Positions 1 to 12,289 are shown, counted from the first letter of the stretch. The stretch is 64,000 nucleotides of DNA from Megalobrama amblycephala (GCF_018812025.1 NC_063045.1:61169839-61233838); one strand, 5' to 3'. The notes: a model not told the origin generated them from the sequence alone. A program made the numbers and translations.

Positions 1-780
1 GTAAAGAGGTTGTTGATTACATTAAACATCATCAGCCGAACGGGTAAACTCACTGACTCAATAGTCTGCATCAATCATTAATAAATTATTTCTGTGTTTC
101 AAATATTCATATTAATCACAGAAGTACTGGGATAAAAGTTTATAGTTTGGATATAAAGACTTTCTCCAATGATGCATTGTACTACGGTAGTTAATGCATG
201 CGGGAAACTCACTCCAGAGCGTTTAAGGGAGCGTTCGGTAAAGAGTGAGTTTGGGATGGGCCGTGACTTGCTGCTGGCTGAAATATTCATCAACGGCTGT
301 CTGAAGGAAACACATGCGCTAATGCCTACAAGCTCAGTGCCAAGGGCTCTTTTCACATCGTCAGTCACAGGACATCACATCAAATGCCCATCTGAACGAA
401 AGAAAGGCCCAGTGCGGCCAGATGCACCAAACCTGCCCACTCGCTCCCAGATAAAAATACTCTCTGATCATGACAAATCATGACAAACAGTATGGATATG
501 GCTCACATATGATTCTCTGAAGGGTCTGGTGTATAGTCCTCTATAGAGACCACACGTCAATGACTGTTACGACACACCAGCAAAATACAGTCATTCTGGC
601 CTTGATAGAAAAAGCTTGTATACAGTATAATAAAAGTGTAACATAACAAATTCAAGTATTACCGTTTTGGATCTGGATTTAAATGAATCTGATGTTTTAT
701 ATTTTAGTACAAATGTATATTTTATATAATTTATAAATTATGATATACTTTTATAAGAAATTGTTACGCGCAGTCAAGGA
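1..780. other. intergenic, no gene recognised
   Basis: No coding exon is recognisable. A 105-codon open frame at 169-483 (+) resembles nothing I know and has no splice or codon context supporting it. Bases about 118-160 match, with few differences, a stretch at 55251-55292 inside an intron of srsf9 (shared CACAGAAGTACTGGGAT), so at least this part is an interspersed repeat. The remainder is AT-rich and featureless. Confidence 0.5.
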
Positions 781-1280
781 AGAAGAAATGAGAGAGGAGG
801 ATCCAGTTGCAGCACTTAAATTTTATTAAAAAAAACTAAACAAAACAAAAATGGATTCCAAAACACAGAGAGGCTGAAACATAACCACGAAACAAAATAG
901 CAAAGACAATGTAACTGAAACAAACTGAGGGCTTGAGTACACAGGCTTAATAAGGAACCAAACACAACACAGGTGAACATAATCAAACAAATGAGTAACC
1001 ATGGTAACAAATATATAACCAATTTAATCAATGTAAAATCAGATGTAATTTCTTTTTTCCATTCAGTTAAAATACAAAAATACAAACCAAACATGTTTTT
1101 GATACTTTCCCATTGAGCTTTTCAAGAGCTGTTGAAATTATGTTTTAATTATTAAAGATTTTAATAATTTATTTTGTTGTCTAATATTAAGCAAATACAT
1201 CCCTATCAGTATTTTCTAAATAATTTAGTAACTCATTTCTATTAATGAAACTCAAACTCAAAACTCTCAGAATGTCTCAG
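781..1280. other. intergenic, possible repeat tail
   Basis: No gene is seen. The stretch around 805-835 (GGATCCAGTTGCAGCAC followed by TTTTATTAAA) resembles 47550-47580 (GGATCCAAATGCAAGC followed by TTTATTAAAA). Both may be ends of one dispersed element. The rest is AT-rich. Confidence 0.35.
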
Positions 1281-1330
1281 CATTTACATGATTTACATTT
1301 ATTCATTTACCAGAAGCTTTTATCCGAAAT
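1281..1330 (-). repeat. SINE 3' tail fragment
   Basis: Read on the minus strand, this 50-bp piece runs GGATAAAAGCTTCTGG, then AATGAATAAATG, then ATGTAAATG. This is the diagnostic tail shape of a tRNA-derived fish SINE (usually ending with repeated AAATG after a 'GGATAAAAGCGTCTG' block). The head is absent. The assignment rests on recalled family sequence. Confidence 0.5.
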
Positions 1331-1375
1331 AAAAAAAGTACAAATGAAGAACATCACAAGTGATTGCAGACCACA

Positions 1376-2752
1376 TAGCAACACCCTGGCAACCAGATAA
1401 AAATACCCTGGTAACCATAGCAACACCCTGTCAACCACATAAACACACTCTGGTAATGTCTTAAAAAGATCCTGGTGATTATAGCAACACCCTAAAAACC
1501 AAAACAACACCTTGGTTACCATAGCAACATCTTGGCAACCACATTAAAAGACAGGGTTGCATAAACTTCTTAGACTATAGTCTTAAGAATTAATTTTTCT
1601 TCAAGACTGGTCCTAACTTTTTAAGGTCAGTAACATAAAAAGGTAGATCTGTCTAATTTAAATAGGAAAAGTAAGACTGATTGCCCCTTGGTTAACTGCT
1701 AGTTAGTCAAACTAGTTCTTCAGACACAGTCTTAACATAGTGGCTAAGTTTATGCAACTTGCCCATGGTAACCATATAAAAAGACACTGGTAACTATAGC
1801 ATCAACCTGGCAACCACATAGCAAGTCCCTTGTAACCACATAGGAACTCCATTGCAACCACATAGCAACACCCTGGTAACTATAGCAACACACTGGCAAC
1901 GACTTAAAAGGATCCTGGTAACCATAGTAACACCCTGGCAACCACATAAAAGACCCTGGTAACCAAATAAAAAGACACTGGTAACTATAGCAACACCCTG
2001 GTAGCCACCCAGCAAGTCCCTGGTAACCATAGCAACACACTGGCAACCACACAAAAAGATCCTGGTAACCATAGCAACACCCTGGGAGCCACATAAAAGA
2101 CCCTGGTAACCACATAAAAAGATCCTGGTAATCATAGCAACACTCTGGTTACCATAGCAAAACCTTGGCTGCCGTATAAAAAGACCCTGGTAACCATATT
2201 AAAAGACACTCTTAACTATAGCAACACCCTGGAAGCCACCTAACCTTGCAGGTCCTCGGTAACCACATAGCATCACCCTGGCAACCACATAAAAGACCCT
2301 GGTAACTACATAAAAGATCCTGGTAATCATAGCAACACCCTGGTTACCATAGCAACACCTTGGCAACCACATAAAAAAGACCATATAAATCCATATAACC
2401 ATATAAAAAGACCCTGGTAACTACATAAAAAGATTCTGGTAATCATAGCAACACCCTAGAAACCATAGCAACACCCTGGTTACCATAGCAACACCTTGGC
2501 AACCACATAAAAAGACCATATAAATTCATATAACCATATAAAAAGACACTGGTAACTACATAAAAAGATTCTGGTAATCATAGCAACACCCTAGAAACCA
2601 TAGCAACACCCTGGTTACCATAGCAACACCTTGGCAACCACATAAAAAGACCATATAAATCCATATAACCATATAAAAAGACACTGGTAACTGTAGCAAC
2701 ACCTAGCAAGTGTCTGGTAACCACACAGCAACTCCCTGATAACCACTGCAAC
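1376..2752. repeat. degenerate minisatellite, TAACCATAGCAACACCCTGG type
   Basis: Imperfect units built from CTGGTAACCATAGCAACACC and CTGGCAACCACATAAAAAGA blocks repeat throughout. Near the right end a higher-order unit of 135 bp is visible: the CCATATAAAT block recurs at 2381, 2516 and 2651. Open frames here, such as minus-strand 1750-2135 with YGYQ/WLPG repeats, are by-products of the repeat. The array is interrupted by a MITE at 1554-1763. Confidence 0.85.
1554..1763. mobile_element. MITE inside the minisatellite
   Basis: A 210-bp segment has imperfect inverted ends (GTTGCATAAACTTCTTAG at the left; GTTGCATAAACTTAGCCA as the reverse complement of the right) and breaks the flanking CTGGTAACC repeat. 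Related internal sequence (GCAACCCTTGACTGATAGTTGGTCAGAC type) occurs at about 44470-44545 and 50505-50580, next to the two gal3st1 first exons. It is a non-autonomous DNA transposon of unknown superfamily. Confidence 0.55.
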
Positions 2753-3510
2753 ATAAAAAATGATCTAATTTAAAAGGAAAAGCAATGACCCAACAAACAA
2801 ATAATGAAATAACATCTAGTGGAGCTGAATGTATTATTTCATGTTTATCCTGGCTTTATTTAGGCCTACTGGTTTCAGTCCATTCAAATTAAATTTTCTC
2901 ACTGTATATAGTATTTCCACGGCTAGCCTTAAAATAGCAGACACTGTAAATGTTTTATTAAAAAGTTCAATTTATGTCAAAGTCTAATATCTACAGATAT
3001 CCCAAGATTCAGTTCTCCGGCTCTGAGAGCAGGCAGGGCAATATGACACAAGATAGATGCGTCTCATTTGAGACGAGCTTTGCATATTCAGGAGCCGCTA
3101 TAATAAAGTCAGATGGATGGGGTGTGCATCGTTCATGATAAGTAGAGGAGGAGCGGGAGGAGAGAGAGAGAGAGAGAGATGTAAACAGTGAGTGACATGC
3201 TGCTCTAAAATAAGCCCTTCATAACCCTTGTGTCCCATACCCGACAGTAGCTGTAAATCCCCAATGTAATGATGATACGGCTGCAAAAGCAGCAGTGAAA
3301 GCGCTCCATGAGGCCTCCGGATACAATACATCTGAATGTGAGCAATAATTCAAGACGTGAGTCTTCTTCAAGGCCCTAAAAGACTGATCAAAATACAGCG
3401 ACACATAATGACTGCCATTGAACAACTTACTAGACCCATCAGCAACTCTCAAATCCGGCCAAGCTTTTGCTTTTCTATAGGGTCTTTGTTTTATTCTATG
3501 CATATATTTC
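2753..3510. other. intergenic, with a short (GA)n
   Basis: No gene is recognised. A (GA)n microsatellite of about 21 bp lies at 3159-3179. The small open frames on both strands at 3098-3539 overlap each other and have no recognisable content. Confidence 0.5.
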
Positions 3511-3959
3511 TATGGATGAATCCCATTTCTGCCACATAAGAAAAAAAAACATGCTCTGGTAAATCATAACTGTGAGATGTAAAGTCATAATTATGAGAGG
3601 AAAAGTTGAAATTATGACTTTAAAAGTCAATTATGACATAAAAAGTCAAAGTTATCACTTGAGTCAAAATTATGAGATTAAAAATATTTCAACTTTTTTC
3701 TGACTTTCTATGTCAATTTCGACTTTTTATGTCAATTGTGACTTCAAGTCATGATTTCAATTTAGTTTGTCAATTTATGGAAGCCCATTTCTGCCAGATA
3801 TGAAGACAAAAATAATAATGCTCTGGCAAGTCAAATGTCAATTTCAACTTTTCATCTCATAATTATGACTTTGTGTGTCATAATTTTGACTTTTTATGCC
3901 ATAATTATGATTTACCAAAGCATGATTTTTTTCTTATGTGGTGAAAATAAGCTTTCATA
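3511..3959. mobile_element. TIR element with tandem-repeat body (diverged copy)
   Basis: The ends are TATGGATGAATCCCATTTCT...GCCAC at the left and GTGGTGAAAATAAGCTTTCATA at the right, diverged versions of the termini seen at 33165-33825 and 56674-60512. The body is a run of short AT-rich motifs such as AAGTCATAATTATGAG and TTTTTATGTCAATT. No target duplication is evident here, so this copy is old or rearranged. Confidence 0.55.
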
Positions 3960-5575
3960 GTAAATAACAGATCAGTTAACTTCATCTAGTAACCTGCGTT
4001 AGTGGATCGACTTAAACTTGATGATGAAAAATATGAAGACAAACTTTGTTGGGGTGGAATAACATGCATCATATGACCAATGTGTGAAAAGTTTAGATGA
4101 GACCTTATTCAGTGCTTTTGTAGTTGTAATGTAACTCACTGAAACTTGTATGAACAAATCATGTATGAGTTGCAATGAGTTGCAATTCCAATTCCTTAAC
4201 TTTCAAATCATAGATTTAATATTGCTTCCAGTTCAAATGCATGGAAGTTGAGTGAATTGCACAGTGGGATACAGTATAGGCCTATTCCTTCCAGCATTCT
4301 GTTTGTTTACTGCACATTTTGATGAAAGTCAAGTCTGAGAATTCAAGTGTGCTTTCCATTGAACAATCTGTGGTCGAGAGCGCCATCGTGAGGACTCAAT
4401 CTGCTTCTGCAAGTCCAAATAACATAATGACTCAACATGAGGCCTGGAAGAAATCATCATGCTTTTTGCAATCATCGATTTAGTAAGTAATACATTTACT
4501 TGTTCAAATCCCTCTGTTCTTTTTCATCTAAATATGTTTGATGTGCTAGGTTGTTTATTTGATATCAGAAGCTTCTCCAACGCCGATAAATTATTTCCCA
4601 GTGTCCCTCTGATTCCCCCAAAACGAGTTTCACGCGCAGGAGTTGTTCTCACATGCATTTTTAAAACACTAGTCATATGGTTTGATAATAGTTTGGAGAT
4701 TGAAGCTATCCCGTGCATGCAAGTTTAATGGGAAAGCAAGATTAGTCATGAAAATCACTTCACAGCAGACCGTCTGGCATGTTAGACTTTGTAAAATAAC
4801 ACGCTTAGTGATGTTACCGCAAAAGGAGCTTCGCGCGTCTGTCACAAGTCTCGTTTGGGAATTGCATTTATTTATTTATTAGGAAGAGATGCCAAATATC
4901 AGTATAAGTTAGGTTAGATGGAGATCCACTTTGAGGGTCTGACAGTAGTGAATAATTTACAGAGACAAACATGTAGATTTAGCACACCCGCCTGTAATGT
5001 CTGATAACACGCTGTCACGCGCGTCTTTTCTTTCTTGTATGCATGTCGTCATTTTAACATCAACCCTTCGCGCTCTGATGGAGTATCAAATGCGTTCAGA
5101 ATGAAACCTTTGGTGGAATATACAATTCTGAATGGAAATTGACAAATAAATGTAAGCGTGTGCGCTGAGGAAATTAATTGCGGCTCACGCTGAGCTGAGG
5201 TGTGACAGGCTTTGAATAGAGGAGGAGATAATGACTTTATCATCAAAGCGTCACATAAATGACAGCCAGCAGACTGGAAATGAGAAATAACGCGCCTCAG
5301 TTTCGAAACTCACTTGGATCAGCTGATGGCAACTAGTCTGTGCTTATTATATTCTTATATTTGAATGACAAAACAAACTGAGATTTGAGCCTGTGTTTGC
5401 CAGCAGAACACCTCAAGTTGGTTTTGTTTTCAGTTGTATCGAAACATGAATGAGGCTGAAGATGATCGTTTCAGTTCAGTTCAATTTTGGATAGACATCT
5501 TCAGTTGTTTATCATCTACATGCATTGCTGTCTTATGTGGGTCTGTTATGATATTACCTGTTTTGATGTTGCTTT
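3960..5575. other. intergenic, no gene recognised
   Basis: Both strands were read for exons and nothing is recognisable. The open frames at 4459-5246 are short, overlap on both strands and look random. No strong repeat structure was seen. Confidence 0.5.
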
Positions 5576-5690
5576 AGCTAGCTAGCACTAGCAACAGAAG
5601 GTCACGAGTTTGATTCCCAGTGAATGCATGAATTTAAAAGATTTATTGCTTGAATGCCAAATGTGTAAATGTAAATGAAATAGGCCTAAA
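5576..5690 (+). repeat. tRNA-derived SINE fragment
   Basis: The segment contains a tRNA B-box-like block (GGTCACGAGTTTGATTCCC) preceded by GCTAGCACTAGCAACAGAA. It is followed by TGAATGCATGAA and a truncated tail (GCCAAATGTGTAAATGTAAATG). This arrangement fits a fish tRNA-SINE with an internal deletion. It is not a functional tRNA gene, because there is no acceptor stem or complete cloverleaf. Confidence 0.6.
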
Positions 5691-5971
5691 AGTGCACTAA
5701 ATATGCCCTCAAAAATAGACAGCATGCAATCATTTAAAGCAATACTAATGGAATTAAAAAGATATTTCAACAGTAAACATTGAAAAATAGAAGTATGCAT
5801 AGGAATATGTTAAAGCAAAACTGGCTGTTATCACCTCTGGATTATTCATAAAACTCTGGTAAAACTCGTTAGGTCAGATCAAATGAAGTGCATTGTGGGA
5901 TAGGTCAGACTGCACATTTTGACAAATTTAGTAGGTAACCTGGGTTTTCTATGCACGATTTTTGCATACTA

Positions 5972-6097
5972 TGCACAGTTTTCATACTATATACTGCAGA
6001 AAGTACTGTGCTATTATGCACACAGAAAACCCTTCCAGAAAATTCTAGTGTGCAAAATAGTACACTACTTTCTGCAGTATATAGTATGAAAGCTGTG
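5972..6097. repeat. inverted repeat, about 48-bp arms (MITE-like)
   Basis: The left arm (CATACTATATACTGCAGAAA...) and right arm (TTTCTGCAGTATATAGTATG) are near-perfect reverse complements separated by about 30 bp. This could fold into a hairpin. It is probably a short palindromic transposon remnant. The surrounding 5691-5971 holds nothing recognisable. Confidence 0.6.
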
Positions 6098-6256
6098 AAT
6101 TTCATGAATGTAGTCACATGGGAATTTACATGTGTTTCACATGTGATCCATATATTTAACATGAGCTTTTAACATGTTTTCACACACAAAATCTTGGGTT
6201 ATTTTTTCTACCCAAGTCCTGGGTTGAGCATTTTTTGGGGTTATTTTCCAGCGCTT

Positions 6257-8469
6257 GGGTAGTTTTTGTGTTACCCAGCTCCTGGGTCGGATGTAACAAC
6301 CCAGCGTTCGGGTAGTTTTTGTGTTACCCAGCTCCTGGGTCGGATGTAACAACCCAGCGTTCGGGTAGTTTTTGTGTTACCCAGCTCCTGGGCCGGACGT
6401 AACAACCCAGCGTATGGGTAGTTTTTGTGTTACCCAGCTCCTGGGTCGGATGTAACAACCCAGCGTTCGGGTAGTTTTTGTGTTACCCAGATCCTGGGTC
6501 GGACGTAACAACCCAGCGTATGGGTAGTTTTTGTGTTACCCAGCTCCTGGGCCGGACGTAACAACCCAGCGTTCGGGTAGTTTTTGTGTTACCCAGATCC
6601 TGGGTCGGACGTAACAACCCAGCGTATGGGTAGTTTTTGTGTTACCCAGCTCCTGGGCCGGACGTAACAACCCAGCGTTCGGGTAGTTTTTGTGTTACCC
6701 AGCTCCTGGGCCGGACGTAACAACCCAGCGTTCGGGTAGTTTTTGTGTTACCCAGATCCTGGGTCGGACGTAACAACCCAGCGTATGGGTAGTTTTTGTG
6801 TTACCCAGCACCTGGGCCGGACGTAACAACCCAGCGTATGGGTAGTTTTTGTGTTACCCAGCTCCTGGGTCGGATGTAACAACCCAGCGTATGGGTAGTT
6901 TTTGTGTTACCCAGCTCCTGGGCCGGACGTAACAACCCAGCGTTCGGGTAGTTTTTGTGTTACCCAGATCCTGGGTCGGACGTAACAACCCAGCGTATGG
7001 GTAGTTTTTGTGTTACCCAGCTCCTGGGCCGGACGTAACAACCCAGCGTTCGGGTAGTTTTTGTGTTACCCAGCTCCTGGGTCGGATGTAACAACCCAGC
7101 GTATGGGTAGTTTTTGTGTTACCCAGCTCCTGGGCCGGACGTAACAACCCAGCGTTCGGGTAGTTTTTGTGTTACCCAGCTCCTGGGCCGGACGTAACAA
7201 CCCAGCGTTCGGGTAGTTTTTGTGTTACCCAGATCCTGGGTCGGACGTAACAACCCAGCGTATGGGTAGTTTTTGTGTTACCCAGCTCCTGGGTCGGATG
7301 TAACAACCCAGCGTATGGGTAGTTTTTGTGTTACCCAGCTCCTGGGTCGGATGTAACAACACAGCGTTCGGGTAGTTTTTGTGTTACCCAGCTCCTGGGT
7401 CGGATGTAACAACCCAGCGTTCGGGTAGTTTTTGTGTTACCCAGCTCCTGGGCCGGACGTAACAACCCAGCGTTCGGGTAGTTTTTGTGTTACCCAGATC
7501 CTGGGTCGGACGTAACAACCCAGCGTATGGGTAGTTTTTGTGTTACCCAGCTCCTGGGTCGGATGTAACAACCCAGCGTATGGGTAGTTTTTGTGTTACC
7601 CTGCTCCTGGGTCGGACATAACAACCCAGCGTTTGGGTAGTTTTTGTGTTACCCAGATCCTGGGTCGGACGTAACAACAAAGCGTACAGGTAGTTTTTGT
7701 GTTACCCAGATCCTGGGTCGGACGTAACAACCCAGCGTATGGGTAGTTTTTGTGTTACCCAGCTCCTGGGTCGGATGTTACAACCCAGCGTTTGGGTAGT
7801 TTTTGTGTTACCCAGATCCTGGGTCGGACGTAACAACACAGAGTACGGGTAGTTTTTGTGTTACCCAGATCCTGGGTCGGACTTAACAACCCAGCGTTTG
7901 GGTAGTTTTTGTGTTACCCAGATCCTGGGTCGGACGTAACAACACAGCGTTCGGGTAGTTTTTGTGTTACCCAGATCCTGGGTCGGACGTAACAACACAG
8001 CGTTCGGGTAGTTTTTGTGTTACCCAGATCCTGGGTCGGACGTAACAACCCAGCGTTCGGGTAGTTTTTGTGTTACCCAGATCCTGGGTCGGATGTAACA
8101 ACCCAGCGTATGAGTAGTTTTTGTGTTACCCTGCTCCTGGGTCGGATGTATCAACCCAGCGTTTGGGTAGTTTTTGTGTTACCCAGATCCTGGGTCGGAC
8201 GTAACAACAAAGCGTTCGGGTAGTTTTTGTGTTACCCAGATCCTGGGTCGGACGTAACAACACAGCGTTCGGGTAGTTTTTGTGTTACCCAGATCCTGGG
8301 TCAGACGTAACAACCCAGCGTTCGGGTAGTTTTTGTGTTACCCAGATCCTGGGTCGGATGTAACAACCCAGCGTATGAGTAGTTTTTGTGTTACCCAGCT
8401 CCTGGGTCGGATGTATCAACCCAGCGTTTGGGTAGTTTTTGTGTTACCCAGATCCTGGGTCAGACGTTA
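6257..8469. repeat. 53-bp minisatellite, about 42 units
   Basis: The GGGTAGTTTTTGTGTTACCC start recurs every 53 bp (for example 6310 and 6363). Each unit also has a small palindrome (ACCCAGCTCCTGGGT) and ends CAACCCAGCG plus TTC or TAT. Linked variants exist: AGCTCC/GGCCGGACG, AGATCC/GGTCGGACG and AGCTCC/GGTCGGATG. They alternate in blocks, so amplification involved multi-unit segments. Units decay towards the right (ACAGCG, AAAGCG). There are no unique spacers, so it is not a CRISPR array. Confidence 0.95.
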
Positions 8470-8661
8470 TGGTGGAAACAGGACAACAGAGACTGGTCGA
8501 TCACACTTGAATTACTTCTAAATGTTAAATTTTTACTTCTAATATTTGTTAAACAAGCTTAAATGTAGGCAATATGTATTAAAAATATGAAATATGCTAT
8601 ACTATAAAATATGATAGAAAATAAAGGAATTATCATGCAAACCAGTGTTTGTGTGGAGTGT

Positions 8662-9250
8662 TTAAAAAAAGTTGAAATGAAGATTCTGTCATTAATTACT
8701 CACCCTCATGTCGTTCCATGCCCATAAGACCTTCGTTCATCTTCAGAACACAAATTAAGATATTTTTGATGAAATCCGATGGCTCAGTGAGGCCTATATA
8801 TCCAGCGTTATGATTCAGCGTGTCGAATCAGAATTCGGAGCACCAAAGTCACGTGATTTCAGCAGTTTGGCGGTTTGACACGCGATCCGAATCACGATTC
8901 GACACAAAAGATTCATAACGCTCCGAAGCTTCCTGAAGCAGTGTTTTGAAATCGGCCATCACTATATAAGTCGTTATTTTGTTTTTTTGGCGCACCAAAA
9001 TATTCTCGTGGCTTTATAATATTAATATTGAAACACTGTACTCACATGACCTGATTTAAATATGTTTTTAGTACATTAATGGATCTTGAGAGAGGAAATG
9101 TCATTGCTGGCTATGCAGGCCTCACGAAGCCATCGGATTTCATCCAAAAATTTCTCAATTTGTGTTCTGAAGATGAACGAAGGTCATGTGGAAAATGAGG
9201 GTGAGTAATAAATGACATTATTTTCATTTTTGGGTGAACTAACCCTTTAA
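8662..9250. mobile_element. TTAA-flanked palindromic MITE
   Basis: The two halves are inverted copies: ATTACTCACCCTCATGTCG...CTTCAGAACACAAATTAAGA at the left, and TTCTGAAGATGAACGAAGG...GGGTGAACTAACCC at the right. A TTAA occurs at each border (8662, 9247). The same family lies at 54232-54985. TTAA targets are typical of piggyBac and Kolobok superfamilies, which cannot be separated here because there is no transposase. Confidence 0.75.
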
Positions 9251-10495
9251 GTTAATCCGTAAACATTAATTCATGTATGAAGTGAAAAAATAAGCTAGAG
9301 TGCATGTTAAATTCATGTGGTTTTCCTGTAAGACCAACACTGGCTCACTGCAAATGTGTATAGAAATAAAAGAGAGGCGTTCAGTCATGCTGCTGTATTC
9401 AGATGTTTGCAGTGATGTCCTTTGCTCTCTTTTCATGCGTGGGGCCTTTGTAATCTCACACCGTTAGCAGGAGAAAACACAGACACACAGCACACAAATG
9501 CATTGTTTTTCCGTAGCTCACAATCTCATTCTGCACTTCAGATTCTCTAGAGGAAGTCTTTCAGTCGCCCTTCACCTCGCTGTGGGTCCTGATCAGCCTG
9601 TGTGTCGTCTGTCAAACTCCACGCGGGAGAAGAAAAAGACTCGGAATGAGGGAGCGCCGCTTCCGAATCCATTCCCCGGGTAATTCATCTCCTGCTGCGT
9701 AGAAGAAAAATGAGTGCAAAAGAAAGTAAATACGCTCCATTCAGAGACAGATGCATCATGGGATGCATGTTGTCTTCCTCTCCACTGCCTCAATCATCCA
9801 AACAGAAGCGATCCCGCCACCCTAGACACTCTGATCAGAGGGAATACAATGAAATAACGATATTGGCTGTGACATTTCGCTCTGATTTTCAGAGGGATAT
9901 TTAATTGTGTTCAGCGTGCAGGAGCAAAAGATGCAGATTCTGACCGGGAAGAAGCCATTAGTCAAATTACACACACCGTCTAGGTCTTTACAAAAGCCAA
10001 TATCTGACACCAGCCCCTTTTATTGCAGAAGAATGATGGCAATTCTAGCGTGACACATTCATTTCTTTGGTTCAGACGTGCTGAATAAAGAGGTTAGATG
10101 AGGAATTTCTTTGTCATCTCGGAACAAAGCAATAAGGAAATATGATATTTTGTAAGAGGGAGTTTATATGTCACATGATCACAGCAGAGTGCCATATGGT
10201 TACTTTATAAATGAAGTATTTGATATACAACATACACACACTGAAGGAAGGTCATGAGTTCAATAGTGAAGTTATTGATTACCACAGAAAATGATTCTGA
10301 TTCATCCCTCATTTCACAAATTTCATTAAATTTCACAAATTTCATTTTATTTTATGGGATAAACATTAAAATCAGTGGTGCATAATGACAAAACTTAAAC
10401 ATTAGTGTACAGACTTTAATATTTCTTTATTAATTGTACATAATACTTAGGCATTTTATTTAAAAAAAAAAATGGTATTATATTATATTATAATG
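9251..10495. other. intergenic, no gene recognised
   Basis: Several short open frames (9498-9683, 9593-9793, 9710-9904) overlap on opposite strands and show no known domain or convincing splice sites. No large repeat was seen. Confidence 0.45.
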
Positions 10496-10835
10496 TATTT
10501 TTTACTAATTGAGGGACGAGACAAAATTAATTGTTTCTTTTAATCTCCAAGAGGCCAAAAAAGAACAACTTGCAGTACAAAGTTATTTATTATATTATAT
10601 TATATTATATGTTGTGTTATGTTATATGTTTTCTCCCTTTAATTTCCAAGAGGCTGAAAAAGAAAAACTTACAGTACAAAGTTATATATTATATTATATT
10701 ATATTATATTATATTATATTATATTATATTATATTATATTATATTATATTATATTATATTATTTTTTTTTTTACTAATTGAGGGATGATTAAAAATTAAT
10801 GTATTTTTTCCTTTAATCTTCAAGAGGACAAAAAA
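10496..10835. repeat. tandem repeat with (ATATT)n microsatellite
   Basis: About three copies of a roughly 100-bp unit (ACTAATTGAGGGACGAG; TTTAATCTCCAAGAGGC; ACAGTACAAAGTTAT) are separated by (ATATT)n tracts, the longest at about 10684-10760. The frames at 10509-10788 that translate as repeated YYII are repeat artefacts. Confidence 0.9.
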
Positions 10836-11020
10836 GAAAAACTTACAAAACAACTGTACAAAGTTAATGTTGTAGGTTTCTGTCCAATAAATGTGATTAC
10901 ATTTTGTAAATATAATAAAACTTTGTAAATCTAAATAAATTCATTAGAAAATAGTTTGGAAAGGGCATAAAACCCCATATATCGCTTTTTAGAAATATAT
11001 GTAAATATGTAATAAATATA

Positions 11021-11483
11021 CACTACCATTCAAAGGTTTGGGGTCGGTATGTTTTTTGAAAGAAGTCTCTTCTGCTCACCAAAGCTGCATTTATTAGATC
11101 AAAAATACAGTAAAAATAGTGAAATAATATTACAATGCAAAACAGCTGTTTTCCATGTGAATATACTTTAAACTGTAATTTATATTTGTGATCAAAGCTG
11201 AATTTTCAGCATCATTACTCCAGTCTTCAGTGTCACATGATCCTTCAGAAATCATTCTAATATGATGATTTGATGATCAAGAAACATGATTATTATCAGT
11301 TTTGAGTTTTAATATTTTTGTGGAAAACTTGATATCCTTTTCCAGGAGTTTAAAAATGAACAGCATTTATTTGAAATAGAATCTTTTGTAACATTATACA
11401 TCTTTACTGTCACTTTTGATCAGTTTAATGCATCGTTGCTGAATAAAAGTATTCATTTCTTTAAAAAATCTTGAACTGTAGTG
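11021..11483 (+). repeat. dispersed repeat, same family as 49038-49979
   Basis: Starts CACTACCATTCAAAGGTTTG and ends TTGAACTGTAGTGTG. Internal blocks TCTGCTCACCAAAGCTGCAT, CAGCATCATTACTCCAGTC and TCACATGATCCTTCAGAAAT are shared with the long palindrome at 49 kb. It is a very common fish interspersed element, present here as a single arm. Confidence 0.75.
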
Positions 11484-12289
11484 TGTCTGTATGTTATATA
11501 TATATATACAGTGAACAGTCTTGTTTTTCCATTCGACGTTAGATTTTTAATCATGTCCGACCTCAGACAGGCGATCGGCATGATTATGTATGAGAGGACA
11601 AAAGCATATTAGTTATGATGCCATTGCAAACAAAGAGAGCAGGACAAAGTTCTCCAGTGAATCTCTGGGGTGTTTTGCAGCTCCAGTGCACAGGAGTAAG
11701 GGCCGCGACTGCCGCCTCCGATTATTCATGAAACCTCTCTTTCGGGTTTATCTTCTCTCTTTCCCCTCATTTCGACTGTCAGCGCTGCGAGTTACACTCT
11801 TGAGTCTGAGGTTGCATGACATTAATTAAACGCGGGAAACCTGCCACAGCTCATCTGCCTTCATTTGTTTGCATCTTCATAAACCAGTGACTTTAGTGAC
11901 CAACGAGAAGAGCGCCACAATCTTTTAAAGTGTTGCCTAGAATTGAAAACATTTGTCAGATAGGAAGGGCTGATCTTCCTAATGTTGTATAAGGCAAAAC
12001 TGATCTGTCTGGAATGAGAGCTAGAGTTGTGTGTCATGAGTATAGCAGTGATAGGAAAAACCATGTTTCTGAAAAGAACATCAGGTAACACTTTACAATA
12101 AAGTCTCAATATTTAATGCATTAACTAAGATTGAGCAATAGCTACATTTGTTACAGAAGTGCACTAAATTGTATTGAAAGTGTACTTTTTCAAATCTTAA
12201 AAGTATACTTTTTAAAAAGTGCACTTGCAGATAATATAATATAATTAAAATTAAAGGCCACTTAAGTGTACTTAAAAAGAATATACTTT
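11484..12289. other. intergenic; degenerate edge of the 94-bp satellite
   Basis: No gene is recognised (the frame at 11590-11829 resembles nothing). From about 12150, diverged GTGCACTT/AAGTGTACTT motifs announce the satellite that follows. Confidence 0.5.

Noticed and set aside
169..483. 105-codon plus-strand frame at the window start
   Set aside because: Adjoins a repeat shared with 55.25 kb and resembles no known protein; no splice support.
1750..2135. Minus-strand 113-121-codon frames with YGYQ/WLPG repeats
   Set aside because: Pure by-product of the CTGGTAACCATAGC minisatellite; two frames are open at once.
5576..5690. Possible tRNA gene
   Set aside because: Only a B-box-like block is present; no complete cloverleaf, and the tail is that of a SINE.
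6257..8469. Regular direct repeats that could suggest a CRISPR array
   Set aside because: Units are contiguous 53-mers with no unique spacers, in vertebrate DNA without cas genes; it is a minisatellite.
10509..10788. Hydrophobic YYII-repeat frames as a membrane peptide
   Set aside because: Direct translation of (ATATT)n.
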